Below, piece after piece: positions 25,111-33,858 of a stretch of DNA of 44,270 nucleotides. The DNA is from Taishania pollutisoli (GTDB lineage Bacteria; Bacteroidota; Bacteroidia; Flavobacteriales_D; Crocinitomicaceae): NCBI RefSeq assembly GCF_014518315.1, contig NZ_JACVEL010000016.1, positions 1 through 44,270 of the forward strand. The letters run 5' to 3'. The position numbers and the translations under genes were made by a program. The notes below the pieces were generated by a model that searched no databases, had not been told where the DNA came from, and saw only the letters and a list, made by a program, of their open reading frames with translations. Position 1 is the stretch's first letter; every line of letters starts with the position of its first letter.

Positions 25111-25527
25111 TTAACTCTCGAAGGATTGATTCCAATTGGTAATTGCCTGAAGTTTTGAATAAAAATTCCGAAGAGTTTCAACGTTGTCATCTTGTTTGAT
25201 AGTTGACTTTTTGATTAGTAATTCAATCAACTTTTTAATCTGGTTTAATGCTTGCAGATTAATCCTGTAACACAAATGATTCACTTTGTCGATGGTACGT
25301 AGTTGAGTCTCAACAAGTCCTGAGTCACGTAATTGTTTTAGATGTTGAGCAATCGTAGATTGAGATAATGGTATCTCTTTCTGAATGTCTTTTGCAGTGA
25401 GGTCTTCATCTGTACTATTGGCAATTAATAAAACGGCTTTCAAACGAGCAGGATGAGCAATTGCTTTTAATAACTCAGCGATTTTCACCACATCTTTGCG
25501 GTAGATTTCATGTTTAGTGGCACCCAT
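25111..25527 (-). CDS. ArsR-type winged-helix regulator
   Basis: This 138-residue protein contains an ArsR-type winged helix at about 10-95: LLKAIAHPARLKAVLLI, then DIQKEIPLSQSTIAQHLKQLRDSGLVE as the helix-turn-helix (SQSTIAQHLKQLRDSG), and a wing with HLCYRIN. No cysteine pair or other metal site of ArsR/SmtB type is seen, so it is probably not a metal sensor. The C-terminal ~40 residues are helical. It is transcribed away from the TolC-HlyD-permease genes and shares their 253-base upstream gap, so it may control that export operon. This is inferred from position. Confidence 0.85.
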   Translation of the reverse strand: MGATKHEIYRKDVVKIAELLKAIAHPARLKAVLLIANSTDEDLTAKDIQKEIPLSQSTIAQHLKQLRDSGLVETQLRTIDKVNHLCYRINLQALNQIKKLIELLIKKSTIKQDDNVETLRNFYSKLQAITNWNQSFES

Positions 25528-25644
25528 AATTTATTTTAGTTTTAAAAAGTATGCTTTATGAATTTACGAAAAAAGATTCGATTGAGCAAGAAGAATATAT
25601 AATTTTTCGAGGGGTCTATTCAGAGTGTAATATTCGTAAATAGC

Positions 25645-25679
25645 TATATCGGAATATTGCGATATAAGTATATGCCGAT
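25645..25679. repeat. Inverted repeat in the ArsR/TolC intergenic gap, possible operator
   Basis: TATATCG (25645-25651) pairs with CGATATA (25660-25666) across GAATATTG. GTATATGCCGAT follows at 25668-25679 and is shared with 20634-20645. A palindrome between divergent genes beside a helix-turn-helix regulator is a reasonable operator candidate. Because related elements occur at 20629 and 29383, it may instead be a dispersed repeat. Confidence 0.5.
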
Positions 25680-25751
25680 TTAATTAAAAATAAAAAATTC
25701 CGAAAATTACCGTTTTTAACATTTGTGAATTTTATCCTGCTTCTACCACTA

Positions 25752-25759
25752 TAGCTTTG
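25752..25759 (+). promoter_or_regulatory. -7 box TAGCTTTG before the TolC gene
   Basis: A perfect TAnnTTTG ends 21 bases before the ATG at 25781, giving a leader of about 17 bases. The -33 region is T-rich (TTTT near 25730) but not a clear TTTG. Confidence 0.6.
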
Positions 25760-25780
25760 TCATGTGAAAAATGATAAACA

Positions 25781-27172
25781 ATGAAAAAACACAAATTAGA
25801 TTTAGCAATTCTGGCAATTTTACCTTGCATAATAGGGAGTAACCTGTTGGCGCAATCTGCTCCTTCTCTTCAGGAAATACTTGACAGTGCAATTGTTCAT
25901 GATTACGGATACGAGAACACACAATTAGCATTAAAGCAAATTGAATTGAACCAGGAAAAGATCAAAGACACTTACATGCCCAGACTGGAATTAAACGCAA
26001 AAGAAGGATACGCATATGGAGCATTTAACCTCACAACACCCGCTTTTGCAATCCCTCAGCTTCAGTTAGGATTACCGGAACATGAGAACAGGTATATGCT
26101 TGATAATTTCATTACTCAGGCAGAACTGAAAGCTTCGTTTGTTGTATTTGCAGGAGGAAAAGTAGGGAATTTGAAAAAGGCTAATGAAGCACGTTTGGAA
26201 GCAGAGACACTAATGACTACCGTTGACAGAAACACGATCATAGAAAATGTAACGGCAATGTATGATCAGTTGGGAATGTTAAAATCGGTGAAATTAATGT
26301 TAGACGAGAGTCAGAAGAGATTAACTGAAAATAAAAAGACAGCCGAAAAAGCACTGAGTTTGGGACTGATTACACAGTATGAGTACAACAAAATTGACCT
26401 GGCAGTTTCGCAGTTGGATGCAAAATACAAAGAATATGAGGGTAAGAGAAAGTTAGTTTTACTCACATTACAATCAGCAACAAAAATTGATCTTGTTCGA
26501 TTAGAAAAAATAGATGAAGACATCAGTCTGCTTGCTGTAAATTACATAGAAACTCCTTTAAACCGACCTGAATTAAGAGCATTGGAAGCAGTTGTCAGAG
26601 CAAATGAATACAAATTGAAGGCTGCAAAAACATGGTGGGTACCGAAAATAGGAGCCTCCGCTTCGTTGACTTATGTCGGATTACATAATACAAACCTTCG
26701 AACAAAAGATCCGTTCATTCTAACACAACAACCATTGGATTATAAATTCCAAAACCTGAATGCAGCCCCTTTATTTATGGCAGGAGTCGGATTGAAGTGG
26801 GATTTATTTGATGGTAGAGAGGGGATCAATGATGTGAAACGATCCAAATTAGACTTACAGATGGCAATGAATAAACAAGCTGATACAGAAGAGAAAATTA
26901 CGATGCAATTAGAAAAAAACAAAGTGGAACTGGAAATAGCATATAGCCAGATTGAAATAAAGAACGTAGCCTTGACACTTGCTCAAAATGCGATGAGTCA
27001 GGCGACAAAAGAATATGAAGTAGGACTGATTAAATCGGTCGATTTGATTGATGCCGAAAATGATTTGCAACAGGCAGAGTTAGAATATACACAAGCCATA
27101 TTTCAGCAGCGAAGAGCAGCGATAAGCTACCTGGAAGCGGTAGGTACATTAGAAATAATAAGATTAAAATAA
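25781..27172 (+). CDS. TolC family outer-membrane efflux protein
   Basis: This 463-residue protein has a signal peptide (about 1-25, ending LLAQS). Two long helical repeats of the OEP family follow: the first with DSAIVHDYGYENTQLALKQIELNQ and the YMPRLELNAK strand, the second with ALEAVVRANEYKLKAAKTWWVPKIGASASLTYVG (cited in parts: ANEYKLKAAK, then WWVPKIGASA) and an ending helix AENDLQQAELEYTQA. These build the outer-membrane barrel and the periplasmic tunnel. It is the first gene of a three-gene export operon with an HlyD-like adaptor 11 bases downstream. Family and role are secure; the substrate is unknown. Confidence 0.93.
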   Translation: MKKHKLDLAILAILPCIIGSNLLAQSAPSLQEILDSAIVHDYGYENTQLALKQIELNQEKIKDTYMPRLELNAKEGYAYGAFNLTTPAFAIPQLQLGLPEHENRYMLDNFITQAELKASFVVFAGGKVGNLKKANEARLEAETLMTTVDRNTIIENVTAMYDQLGMLKSVKLMLDESQKRLTENKKTAEKALSLGLITQYEYNKIDLAVSQLDAKYKEYEGKRKLVLLTLQSATKIDLVRLEKIDEDISLLAVNYIETPLNRPELRALEAVVRANEYKLKAAKTWWVPKIGASASLTYVGLHNTNLRTKDPFILTQQPLDYKFQNLNAAPLFMAGVGLKWDLFDGREGINDVKRSKLDLQMAMNKQADTEEKITMQLEKNKVELEIAYSQIEIKNVALTLAQNAMSQATKEYEVGLIKSVDLIDAENDLQQAELEYTQAIFQQRRAAISYLEAVGTLEIIRLK

Positions 27173-27183
27173 ATAGAAAAATT

Positions 27184-28140
27184 ATGAAGGCAAAAGCATT
27201 TTATACAGTAAGTTCAGTTTTAATTTTTTTAACCGCTTGCTCCGGTCCCGCGGAGAAACCGGTATTGGGAAAAATCAAGAAAGAGGTGATATCATTTACT
27301 CCGAAAGTAACAGGACGTATTTTGAAAATTTATGTACAGGAAGGAGATGTTGTTCAACCGGGGGATACATTGGCAATGTTAGATGTACCTGAAGTTGATG
27401 CAAAACTCAAACAGGCATCAGGGGTTGTGAAAGCTACTACAGCTCAGCGTACTTTAGCCGCGAATGGAGCGACAGAAAATCAACGGAAACAATTAAAGGC
27501 AAAATTAGATGCGACCAGCGAACAATTTTCCTATGCTGAAAAATCGTACAAACGTTCAAAAGCAATGTTTGACGAAGGATTGATTGCACCGCAACAATTT
27601 GATGAAGTTTCGGCAAAGTACAATGGAGCAAGGGCTCAATTAAATGCTGTTGAAGCAGAATGGGCCGAAGTAGAAAAAGGTGTTCGTTTTGAAACAAAAG
27701 ACGCGGCGTCTGGTCAGCAGGAACAAGCATTAGGAGTGCTGAAAGAAGTCGAAATTGCTTCTTCGGAAAAATACATTATTGCAACGAATGTGATGCAGGT
27801 AGAAACAATCACTCTGCACGAAGGAGAACTGGCAACAGCCGGCTATGCGTTGTTCAACGGATACATTCCCGAATCAACTTATTTCAGAATGACGATAGGG
27901 GAGAAAAAAATAGGAGAATTTCCAAAAGGTAAAGAATTACTGATATACGTTCCATACAATAACAAAAACGTTCGGGTAAAAATACAGAATGTGAAGCAAC
28001 TGGCTCGTTACGCTGATGTGACAAGCCCATATCCGGACCTGGAAATGGACGAAGCATTTTATGAATTGAAACTTGTTCCGGCAGGAACTGAAAATCTGAG
28101 TCAATTATTAGTAAATGCAACAGTTGTTCTGAAAAAATAA
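27184..28140 (+). CDS. HlyD/MFP family periplasmic adaptor lipoprotein
   Basis: This 318-residue protein has a lipobox FLTAC with the modified Cys at 19. The first half-lipoyl segment (~38-65) shows VTGRILKIYVQEGDVVQPGD, a hairpin of helices lies at ~75-170 (KRSKAMFDEGLIAPQQFDEV), and the second lipoyl half and beta-barrel follow (~195-318). It links the inner-membrane pump to TolC. The operon order TolC-adaptor-permease matches drug or small-molecule exporters of the YhiI/YhhJ kind. The barrel end is somewhat shorter than in typical MFPs. Confidence 0.92.
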   Translation: MKAKAFYTVSSVLIFLTACSGPAEKPVLGKIKKEVISFTPKVTGRILKIYVQEGDVVQPGDTLAMLDVPEVDAKLKQASGVVKATTAQRTLAANGATENQRKQLKAKLDATSEQFSYAEKSYKRSKAMFDEGLIAPQQFDEVSAKYNGARAQLNAVEAEWAEVEKGVRFETKDAASGQQEQALGVLKEVEIASSEKYIIATNVMQVETITLHEGELATAGYALFNGYIPESTYFRMTIGEKKIGEFPKGKELLIYVPYNNKNVRVKIQNVKQLARYADVTSPYPDLEMDEAFYELKLVPAGTENLSQLLVNATVVLKK

Positions 28141-28145
28141 ATAGT

Positions 28146-29321
28146 ATGAGTCGTTTTTTTGAATTATTAAAAAGAGAATTTAAACAGTTCTTTGGAAACA
28201 CCACCTTGTTGATGGTCTTTTTCGTTGCCCCAATCATCTATGCTGTTATGCTGGCATCGGTATACAAGTCGGGAAAAGCAGTTGAACTTCCTGTGATTGT
28301 TGTCGATGAAGATAACTCTCCGATGAGTGCCCAGATTATTGAGATGCTGGAGGATAATGAAGGAATTCATGTGGTTAAAACGATATCGGAATCTAACGAT
28401 ATCCAGGCGCAAATGATCGGAGAGGATGCAACTGCTGTTATTGTAATTCCAGACCGTTTTGAAGCGGAGATGCTCCAATCACGCTATCCGGAAGTAATGA
28501 TTTATACCAATACGGTGAATCTGCTAACGGCAAACTTTGTCAGTAAGAATATACAGGTTACATTGGGAACATTCTCCGCAGGAGCAGAAATCAAGGCTTT
28601 GCAACGAAAAGGAATGCCGGGAATTCAATCTGTGACACGTTATGAACCGTTTAAACAAAATTATGTAAAGGTATTCAACGAAACAGGAAATTATTTTACA
28701 TTCATGTGGCCGGCTATGCTGACGGTTGTACTTCAACAGGTCATTTTATTGGCAATGGCGGTAAGTATTGCATACGAAGTTGAGCAAAAAACATTTGGAA
28801 TGGGAATTGTTTCCAAAACAAAATCAGCAATCACAACAGTACTGGTAAAAGTTCTTCCTATATGGATCTTATCTGTTCCGATGATTGCTATTTTCTATGG
28901 TTTTCATGTTTTGTACGGTGCTCCGCTTCCCGGCAGTCCCCTCAATTTTATTATTCTAACTGCATTATTTATTGTGTCGGCAACATTTTTAGGGATAATG
29001 ATTAGTGCATTCCTTCCTAATGCATTGAAAGCAACCCAAATTTTAATGCTGATGTCTGCTCCCGGGTTTATTATCGGCGGATATACCTGGCCGACATTCG
29101 CAATGGCACAACCAATCCAATGGTTAGCGGATGTGTTACCGCTGACGCCTTTTTTGAGTGCATTTAAGTTATTGTTAATGGAAAATGCGACTCTTAGTCA
29201 AGTGTCTCCGTTTATGATTCATTTACTTGTTCAGTGCATTATTTATTTTGGAATAAGTTGCATTTTGGTGAGATGGAGAATTCGGAAAGAATCAAAGAAA
29301 ATGAGTCTGGTTTCGGAGTAA
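28146..29321 (+). CDS. ABC-2 type permease (YhhJ-like), no ATPase gene nearby
   Basis: This 391-residue protein has one helix at about 20-40, a large external domain (~45-175: PVIVVDEDNSPMSAQI, DATAVIVIPDRF), then five helices (~180-385), ending in a basic tail. This is the ABC2_membrane_3 layout. GGYTWPTFAMAQPIQWLADVLPLTPF is the characteristic late motif (quoted in parts: GGYTWP, LADVLPLTPF). It starts five bases after the adaptor gene. Neither the operon nor the rest of the window has an ABC ATPase, and only one permease is present, so it would form a homodimer and take its ATPase from elsewhere. The 230-base gap after it holds a weak AGAGAG/CTCTCT hairpin (29338-29357) and the palindrome listed next. 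Confidence 0.9.
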   Translation: MSRFFELLKREFKQFFGNTTLLMVFFVAPIIYAVMLASVYKSGKAVELPVIVVDEDNSPMSAQIIEMLEDNEGIHVVKTISESNDIQAQMIGEDATAVIVIPDRFEAEMLQSRYPEVMIYTNTVNLLTANFVSKNIQVTLGTFSAGAEIKALQRKGMPGIQSVTRYEPFKQNYVKVFNETGNYFTFMWPAMLTVVLQQVILLAMAVSIAYEVEQKTFGMGIVSKTKSAITTVLVKVLPIWILSVPMIAIFYGFHVLYGAPLPGSPLNFIILTALFIVSATFLGIMISAFLPNALKATQILMLMSAPGFIIGGYTWPTFAMAQPIQWLADVLPLTPFLSAFKLLLMENATLSQVSPFMIHLLVQCIIYFGISCILVRWRIRKESKKMSLVSE

Positions 29322-29382
29322 TAAATTGTATTTTCTGAGAGAGTAGAATTTCTCTCTGAGTTAATGAGAAATAAAAATGGGC

Positions 29383-29418
29383 ATATCGCCATATCGTAAT
29401 ATACCGATATGGCGATAT
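29383..29418. repeat. Perfect 14-base inverted repeat (ATATCGCCATATCG) in intergenic gap
   Basis: ATATCGCCATATCG (29383-29396) is followed by the 8-base spacer TAATATAC and its exact complement CGATATGGCGATAT (29405-29418). No T-run follows on either side, so it does not look like a terminator. It resembles in wording the elements at 20629 and 25645. It may be a regulator site or a dispersed palindromic unit. Confidence 0.8.
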
Positions 29419-29551
29419 TGCTTTCATAACGAAAGAACAAAGGCAACAAAATGATGGAACCTATTCCCACTAATAATTCCGCTTCTTTTGTAACCTTTTT
29501 ATCCTTTTTCCGGTATATTATTTGTGTTATACGCTATAAAATCGATAGAAA

Positions 29552-31612
29552 ATGATGCTTAGAATACCCACGTTAATAATTTTTGCAGGATGTATCGCAC
29601 ATGCAAATGCACAGGTGGACGATACTTCATGTCTTCCGCCCGACAAAAAAGTAGTGAAAATTATTGAAAAGGCAAGGCTCTCTACTGATGCCAGGATTGC
29701 TGTTGATGCATTTCTGGAAGCAATCAAACTGGCACCAGAGAATGCAATGCCTTATTATGAATATGGTGTGTACGCGTTCAATAAAGCATCTGAATATTAC
29801 AACCGACAACCGAATCCTGCGATGGAAGCAGGGGACAAGAGCTTGCAAAAAGCAGAAGAATTGTTTTTGGAAGTATTGGAACTCTGTTCTAACTATCACG
29901 CCGACGTTTTTTACAACCTGGGAGTGATCAACTATACGCAACAGGAGATGGAACTGTCGAAAGAATGGTTCAACAAATTTATAAACTTCAAATCAGATGA
30001 TCCGTCCCGCTATTCTGAAGACCACGCCAAAAAGTTAGGAGACGTCAAAGAAGTAGTTGGTGAACTAAAAGCAGAATCAGATAAAAAAGCAAACGCAGTA
30101 CCATATAACCCCGTAATGGTACCCAATGTCAGTTCAAAAGACGATGAATATTTCCCGATGATTTCTCCGGATAATGAGTTGATGTTTTTTACGAGGAAAG
30201 TAAACGAACAGGCATTAGGAGAATTGAAATCATATTGGGTGGAAAAATTTACCTATTCTCAACGAAAAAAAATGACACTACCGTTTGATAACGGAACCTT
30301 TCTGGGACTTCCTTTTAATGACGGAAGCTTCGATAATTACGGAGCAAGCACCCTTTCTGTGGATAACAAAGAAATGATTCTCTGCGCGTGTAAAACAGAG
30401 ACAGTCTATGAACAACAGTATAAAAACTGTGATTTGTATATCACCACTTATGAACGGACAGGCGCAGGAGGAAACGACTTCAAATGGTCCGAGTTGAAGA
30501 ACATGGGGACTGCAATCAACACAAAAGACGGATGGGAAGGACAACCTTCCTTGTCTGCCGATGGAAATACCTTGTATTTTACAACAACCAGAAGAGGTTC
30601 CCAGGACAATGACATTTATTATTCCACACGCGATGAAAACGGAGAATGGGCGCAGGCAAAACCGATGGTGGAATTAAACACGAAAGGGAAAGACAAAAGC
30701 CCGTTTCTGCATCAGGATAGTGAAACACTTTATTTTGTTTCGGACGGACGTGGTGATGGTGTCGGTGGATTAGATATTTATTATACCCGTAAAGACGAAC
30801 ACGGAAAGTGGATCACACCAAAAAATATAGGTTTCCCGATTAACACAGAAGAAGATGAGATCGGTGTATTTGTCTCAATTGACGGGAAATTAGCTTATTT
30901 TTCTTCCCGAACAGGAGGCAACTGGAACATTTACGCGTTTGAATTATACGAAGAAGCACGGCCGAAACCGGTTGCAATTCTGAAGGGAGAACTGAAAGAT
31001 GAGAACGGTGAAGCAGTAGAGAATGCTGTTATTGAAATTGCTTACGGAAATTCCGATGAGGTAACCCGTGTGAAAGTAAACGGAAACGATGGAAAGTATG
31101 CTGCGATTGTAAAAACAGACCAGAAACAGGATGTGATGGTAACGGTAAAAAAGGAAGGACACGCATTTGATTCAAAACTAATTGATAAAGAAGAGGTTGC
31201 TGCGGTAGCTGCCTCAAAAGATGTTGCAATCAGAGGAAATGATCTGAATGTAAAGGAACTGAAAGTAGGAGAAGCATATACAATCAATGATATTCTATAT
31301 GCAACCAACTCTGCAGCACTGACCGATAAATCGAAGTTTATTCTGAAAGGGTTCGCCCGTTTCCTGAAGGAAAATCCGGGAATTACCATTGCGATTCAGG
31401 GACACACGGATGACGTGGGAGATGATGATAAAAACCTGAAATTGTCGGATGATCGCGCCAAAGGTGTGAAAGAATATCTGGCCAGTCTGGGAATAGATCC
31501 GAAGCGGATGACAGCGAAAGGATTTGGAGAAACACAACCGAAAATAGAAAATACATCGGAAGCCAACAGAGCGAAAAATCGTCGAACAGATTTCGTAATC
31601 GAAAGTTTGTAG
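29552..31612 (+). CDS. TPR / beta-propeller / CRD / OmpA protein, PorE-like T9SS candidate
   Basis: This 686-residue protein has a signal peptide (about 1-21, ending ANAQ). A TPR-like helical region covers ~35-150 and PD40/WD40-like propeller repeats ~185-430 (FPMISPDNELMFFTRK, QPSLSADGNTLYFTTTRRGS, DGKLAYFSSRTGGNWNIY). A carboxypeptidase regulatory-type beta-sandwich (~455-540, KGELKDENGEAVENAVIEI) is followed by an OmpA peptidoglycan-binding domain (~570-686; GHTDDVG, LSDDRAKGVKEYL, NRRTDF). This order is the one described for PorE, which ties the T9SS to peptidoglycan. Similar paralogues exist in many Bacteroidota, so PorE itself is probable but not proven. A FAGC sequence in the leader is a poor lipobox. 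Confidence 0.8.
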   Translation: MMLRIPTLIIFAGCIAHANAQVDDTSCLPPDKKVVKIIEKARLSTDARIAVDAFLEAIKLAPENAMPYYEYGVYAFNKASEYYNRQPNPAMEAGDKSLQKAEELFLEVLELCSNYHADVFYNLGVINYTQQEMELSKEWFNKFINFKSDDPSRYSEDHAKKLGDVKEVVGELKAESDKKANAVPYNPVMVPNVSSKDDEYFPMISPDNELMFFTRKVNEQALGELKSYWVEKFTYSQRKKMTLPFDNGTFLGLPFNDGSFDNYGASTLSVDNKEMILCACKTETVYEQQYKNCDLYITTYERTGAGGNDFKWSELKNMGTAINTKDGWEGQPSLSADGNTLYFTTTRRGSQDNDIYYSTRDENGEWAQAKPMVELNTKGKDKSPFLHQDSETLYFVSDGRGDGVGGLDIYYTRKDEHGKWITPKNIGFPINTEEDEIGVFVSIDGKLAYFSSRTGGNWNIYAFELYEEARPKPVAILKGELKDENGEAVENAVIEIAYGNSDEVTRVKVNGNDGKYAAIVKTDQKQDVMVTVKKEGHAFDSKLIDKEEVAAVAASKDVAIRGNDLNVKELKVGEAYTINDILYATNSAALTDKSKFILKGFARFLKENPGITIAIQGHTDDVGDDDKNLKLSDDRAKGVKEYLASLGIDPKRMTAKGFGETQPKIENTSEANRAKNRRTDFVIESL

Positions 31613-31624
31613 CCTAAAATCAGT

Positions 31625-31632
31625 TAACTTTG
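31625..31632 (+). promoter_or_regulatory. -7 box TAACTTTG before the small lipoprotein
   Basis: A perfect TAnnTTTG ends 18 bases before the ATG at 31651. A TTTG at 31606-31609 lies 15 bases upstream, closer than the usual 19. Confidence 0.6.
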
Positions 31633-31650
31633 TAGAAAATATACAGAAAC

Positions 31651-31875
31651 ATGAAATTAAAATTAACAGCGATTGTCGTAGGAGCATTAGTGATGGTGTC
31701 CTGTAAAAAAGATTATGAATGTGAATGTACAACCGTTTTTTATAATTCAGAAGGTACGTATGTCGGGAGCGAAGATGATATAAAGCACATCGTGAAAGAC
31801 CAGGCAGAATGCGATACACATGAGAAAAATACAACGACAGAGGTAACAACATGTACGTTGGATGACAGTAATTGA
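31651..31875 (+). CDS. Small Cys-rich lipoprotein of unknown function
   Basis: This 74-residue protein has a lipoprotein signal: VMVSC places the lipidated Cys at 18, followed by KK. The mature part is about 56 residues, with four further cysteines (YECEC, QAECDTHE, TTCTL) that could form two disulfides. It has its own promoter-like box and its own terminator, so it is probably a single-gene unit. I recognise no family; short Cys-containing lipoproteins of this type are common in the phylum. Confidence 0.75.
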   Translation: MKLKLTAIVVGALVMVSCKKDYECECTTVFYNSEGTYVGSEDDIKHIVKDQAECDTHEKNTTTEVTTCTLDDSN

Positions 31876-31897
31876 TCGTTGATTGATCGATTGATAG

Positions 31898-31927
31898 TCG
31901 GGGCGGGTCATTGCCCCGATTTTTTTT
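31898..31927 (+). terminator. Rho-independent terminator after the small lipoprotein
   Basis: TCGGGGC (31898-31904) pairs with GCCCCGA (31913-31919) across an 8-base loop, followed by eight T. This is a classic intrinsic terminator. It sits only 36 bases before the next start codon, so the next gene needs a promoter within that short space. Confidence 0.9.
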
Positions 31928-31950
31928 CACCTTGGACGAACAAAAAAATA

Positions 31951-31958
31951 TACATTTG
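31951..31958 (+). promoter_or_regulatory. -7 box TACATTTG directly before the dehydratase gene
   Basis: A perfect TAnnTTTG is separated from the ATG at 31963 by only four bases. Because a strong terminator ends at 31927, this is the only space for a promoter. It implies a transcript that starts at or very near the start codon. Confidence 0.6.
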
Positions 31959-31962
31959 AAAC

Positions 31963-33840
31963 ATGCAATTCCCGATTAAAAATACACCGCGTTGGCTGGT
32001 TGTTGTGATTGACCTGTTCATCGCGGTCCTCTCTCTCGCGCTGGCCTATTTGATGCGTTTTGATCTGCATGCCGATCGGGAATTAATTGCGAGTGAATGG
32101 AGCATTTTGTCCAAATCCATCGGTTTCTATTTTGTTATAAAATTAGGAACCTATTTCCTGTTTCGTATTCACAAACGCGTTGTCCGGCATACATCCACTA
32201 TTGACATCCGGATTCTGTTCTTTAGTAACTTCCTGGCTTCTTTGCTATTCCTGATTGCCGGATTGATCCGGTTTAGATTCTTTGACGGTTACTTTTTGTT
32301 TCCTACCACGGTACTGATACTGGAATTCATGTTTTCATTCACATTGATGATTGCCGTACGTTTTGCGGTGAAATTGATTTACCTGGAGTCCGTAAAGAAC
32401 AAACACGAAGAAAAAAAAGTATTGATATACGGAGCGGGAATCTCCGGGTTAGTGACAAAACGAACCATTGAAAAAGATACCCTTTCGGAATATAAAATCG
32501 TTGCGTTTATTGATGATAATAAAAAACTCAGTGGAAACATCCTGGAAGGATTAAAAATCTTTCACACATCAAAACTGGAACAACTACTCGATTCAGAAGG
32601 AATTGACCTGGTTATTCTTGCTATTCAGGAACCGGATGAAGAGCACCAGAAAAAAGTAGTAAACCTGTGTTTTGAGAAAAACGTGGAACTGCGGAAAGTG
32701 CCGACAACAAAAAGTTGGATCAACGGAGAATTTTCTACCAAACAGATCAAATCCATCAAAATTGAAGACTTGCTGGGGCGTTCAGTGATCAGGTTGGATG
32801 AAGCAAAAATAAAAGAAGAACTGACAGAGAAAGTGGTATTGGTAACAGGAGCTGCGGGATCCATTGGAAGTGGAATGGTACAGCAAATTCTGAAATTCAA
32901 CCCCCAAAAAGTAATTTTACTGGACAATGCGGAATCACCGATGTATGATTTCGTGAATGAATTGAAAAGCACGAACCCGTTCGTTCCCATTGAAGTTGTA
33001 ATCGGAGATATCCGGCAGTACGACAGAATGAAGCGTTTATTTGATTGCTTTCGGCCAAGCTACATCCTGCATGCGGCTGCCTACAAACATGTGCCGTTAA
33101 TGGAAGATAACCCGTCGGAAGCAGTACTTACAAACGTTAAAGGAACAAAAAACCTGGTTGATCTGGCAGTGGAATTCGGGGTGCAGAAATTCGTGATGGT
33201 TTCCACTGATAAAGCCGTCAACCCCACAAATGTGATGGGAGCATCCAAACGAATCGCAGAAATATATGCCCAAAATAAAAACAGGTTGGGGAAAACAAAA
33301 TTCATTACCACCCGGTTCGGAAATGTGTTGGGCTCCAATGGATCGGTAATTCCGTTGTTCAAAAAACAAATAGAGCAGGGAGGACCAATTACCGTGACGG
33401 ACGATCGGATAACACGTTACTTTATGACAATTCCTGAAGCCTGTCAGTTAGTACTGGAAGCAAGTACAATTGGAGAAGGTGGAGAAATCTTTGTGTTTGA
33501 TATGGGGGAATCAGTCAAAATCATTGACCTGGCAAAAAAAATGATCAAATTGAGCGGACTGGAGGTTGGAAAAGACATCGAAATCAAAATTACCGGATTG
33601 CGCCCCGGAGAAAAATTGTACGAAGAATTACTGAGCGACGGTGAGACAACACTCCCAACCCATCATCCGAAGATTCTCAAAGCAAAAGTACAGGAAACCG
33701 GAGAGAAGGAAATTGCGATGATTGAAGAATTAATTCGACTGTTTGAAGAACAGGAAAACAAACGAATTGTAGCTAAAATGAAGGAAATTGTACCGGAGTT
33801 TAAAAGCAATAATTCGATATACGAACAACTGGATAAATAA
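31963..33840 (+). CDS. CapD/PglF/WbpM-type membrane nucleotide-sugar 4,6-dehydratase
   Basis: This 625-residue protein has four N-terminal membrane helices (about 12-140). A first Rossmann-like domain has VLIYGAGISG near 150, and a catalytic SDR domain begins with VLVTGAAGSIG near 290. The active site follows the M-x-x-x-K variant used by this family (NVMGASKR) rather than Tyr-x-x-x-Lys. The conserved HAAAYKHVPLME and RFGNVLGSNGSVIP motifs are intact. Such enzymes convert UDP-GlcNAc to the 4-keto-6-deoxy sugar, which starts synthesis of several bacterial surface sugars. The gene is followed closely by a thioesterase and a hydrolase. With the dehydrogenase and aminotransferase at 35679-38137 it suggests a polysaccharide or glycan pathway. 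Confidence 0.93.
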   Translation: MQFPIKNTPRWLVVVIDLFIAVLSLALAYLMRFDLHADRELIASEWSILSKSIGFYFVIKLGTYFLFRIHKRVVRHTSTIDIRILFFSNFLASLLFLIAGLIRFRFFDGYFLFPTTVLILEFMFSFTLMIAVRFAVKLIYLESVKNKHEEKKVLIYGAGISGLVTKRTIEKDTLSEYKIVAFIDDNKKLSGNILEGLKIFHTSKLEQLLDSEGIDLVILAIQEPDEEHQKKVVNLCFEKNVELRKVPTTKSWINGEFSTKQIKSIKIEDLLGRSVIRLDEAKIKEELTEKVVLVTGAAGSIGSGMVQQILKFNPQKVILLDNAESPMYDFVNELKSTNPFVPIEVVIGDIRQYDRMKRLFDCFRPSYILHAAAYKHVPLMEDNPSEAVLTNVKGTKNLVDLAVEFGVQKFVMVSTDKAVNPTNVMGASKRIAEIYAQNKNRLGKTKFITTRFGNVLGSNGSVIPLFKKQIEQGGPITVTDDRITRYFMTIPEACQLVLEASTIGEGGEIFVFDMGESVKIIDLAKKMIKLSGLEVGKDIEIKITGLRPGEKLYEELLSDGETTLPTHHPKILKAKVQETGEKEIAMIEELIRLFEEQENKRIVAKMKEIVPEFKSNNSIYEQLDK

Positions 33841-33858
33841 TAAAATACATACACAAAG

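Noticed and set aside
29383..29418. 14-base inverted repeat as a terminator of the efflux operon
   Set aside because: No T-run follows the stem on either strand and its AT-rich arms resemble other intergenic palindromes, so it is listed as a repeat.
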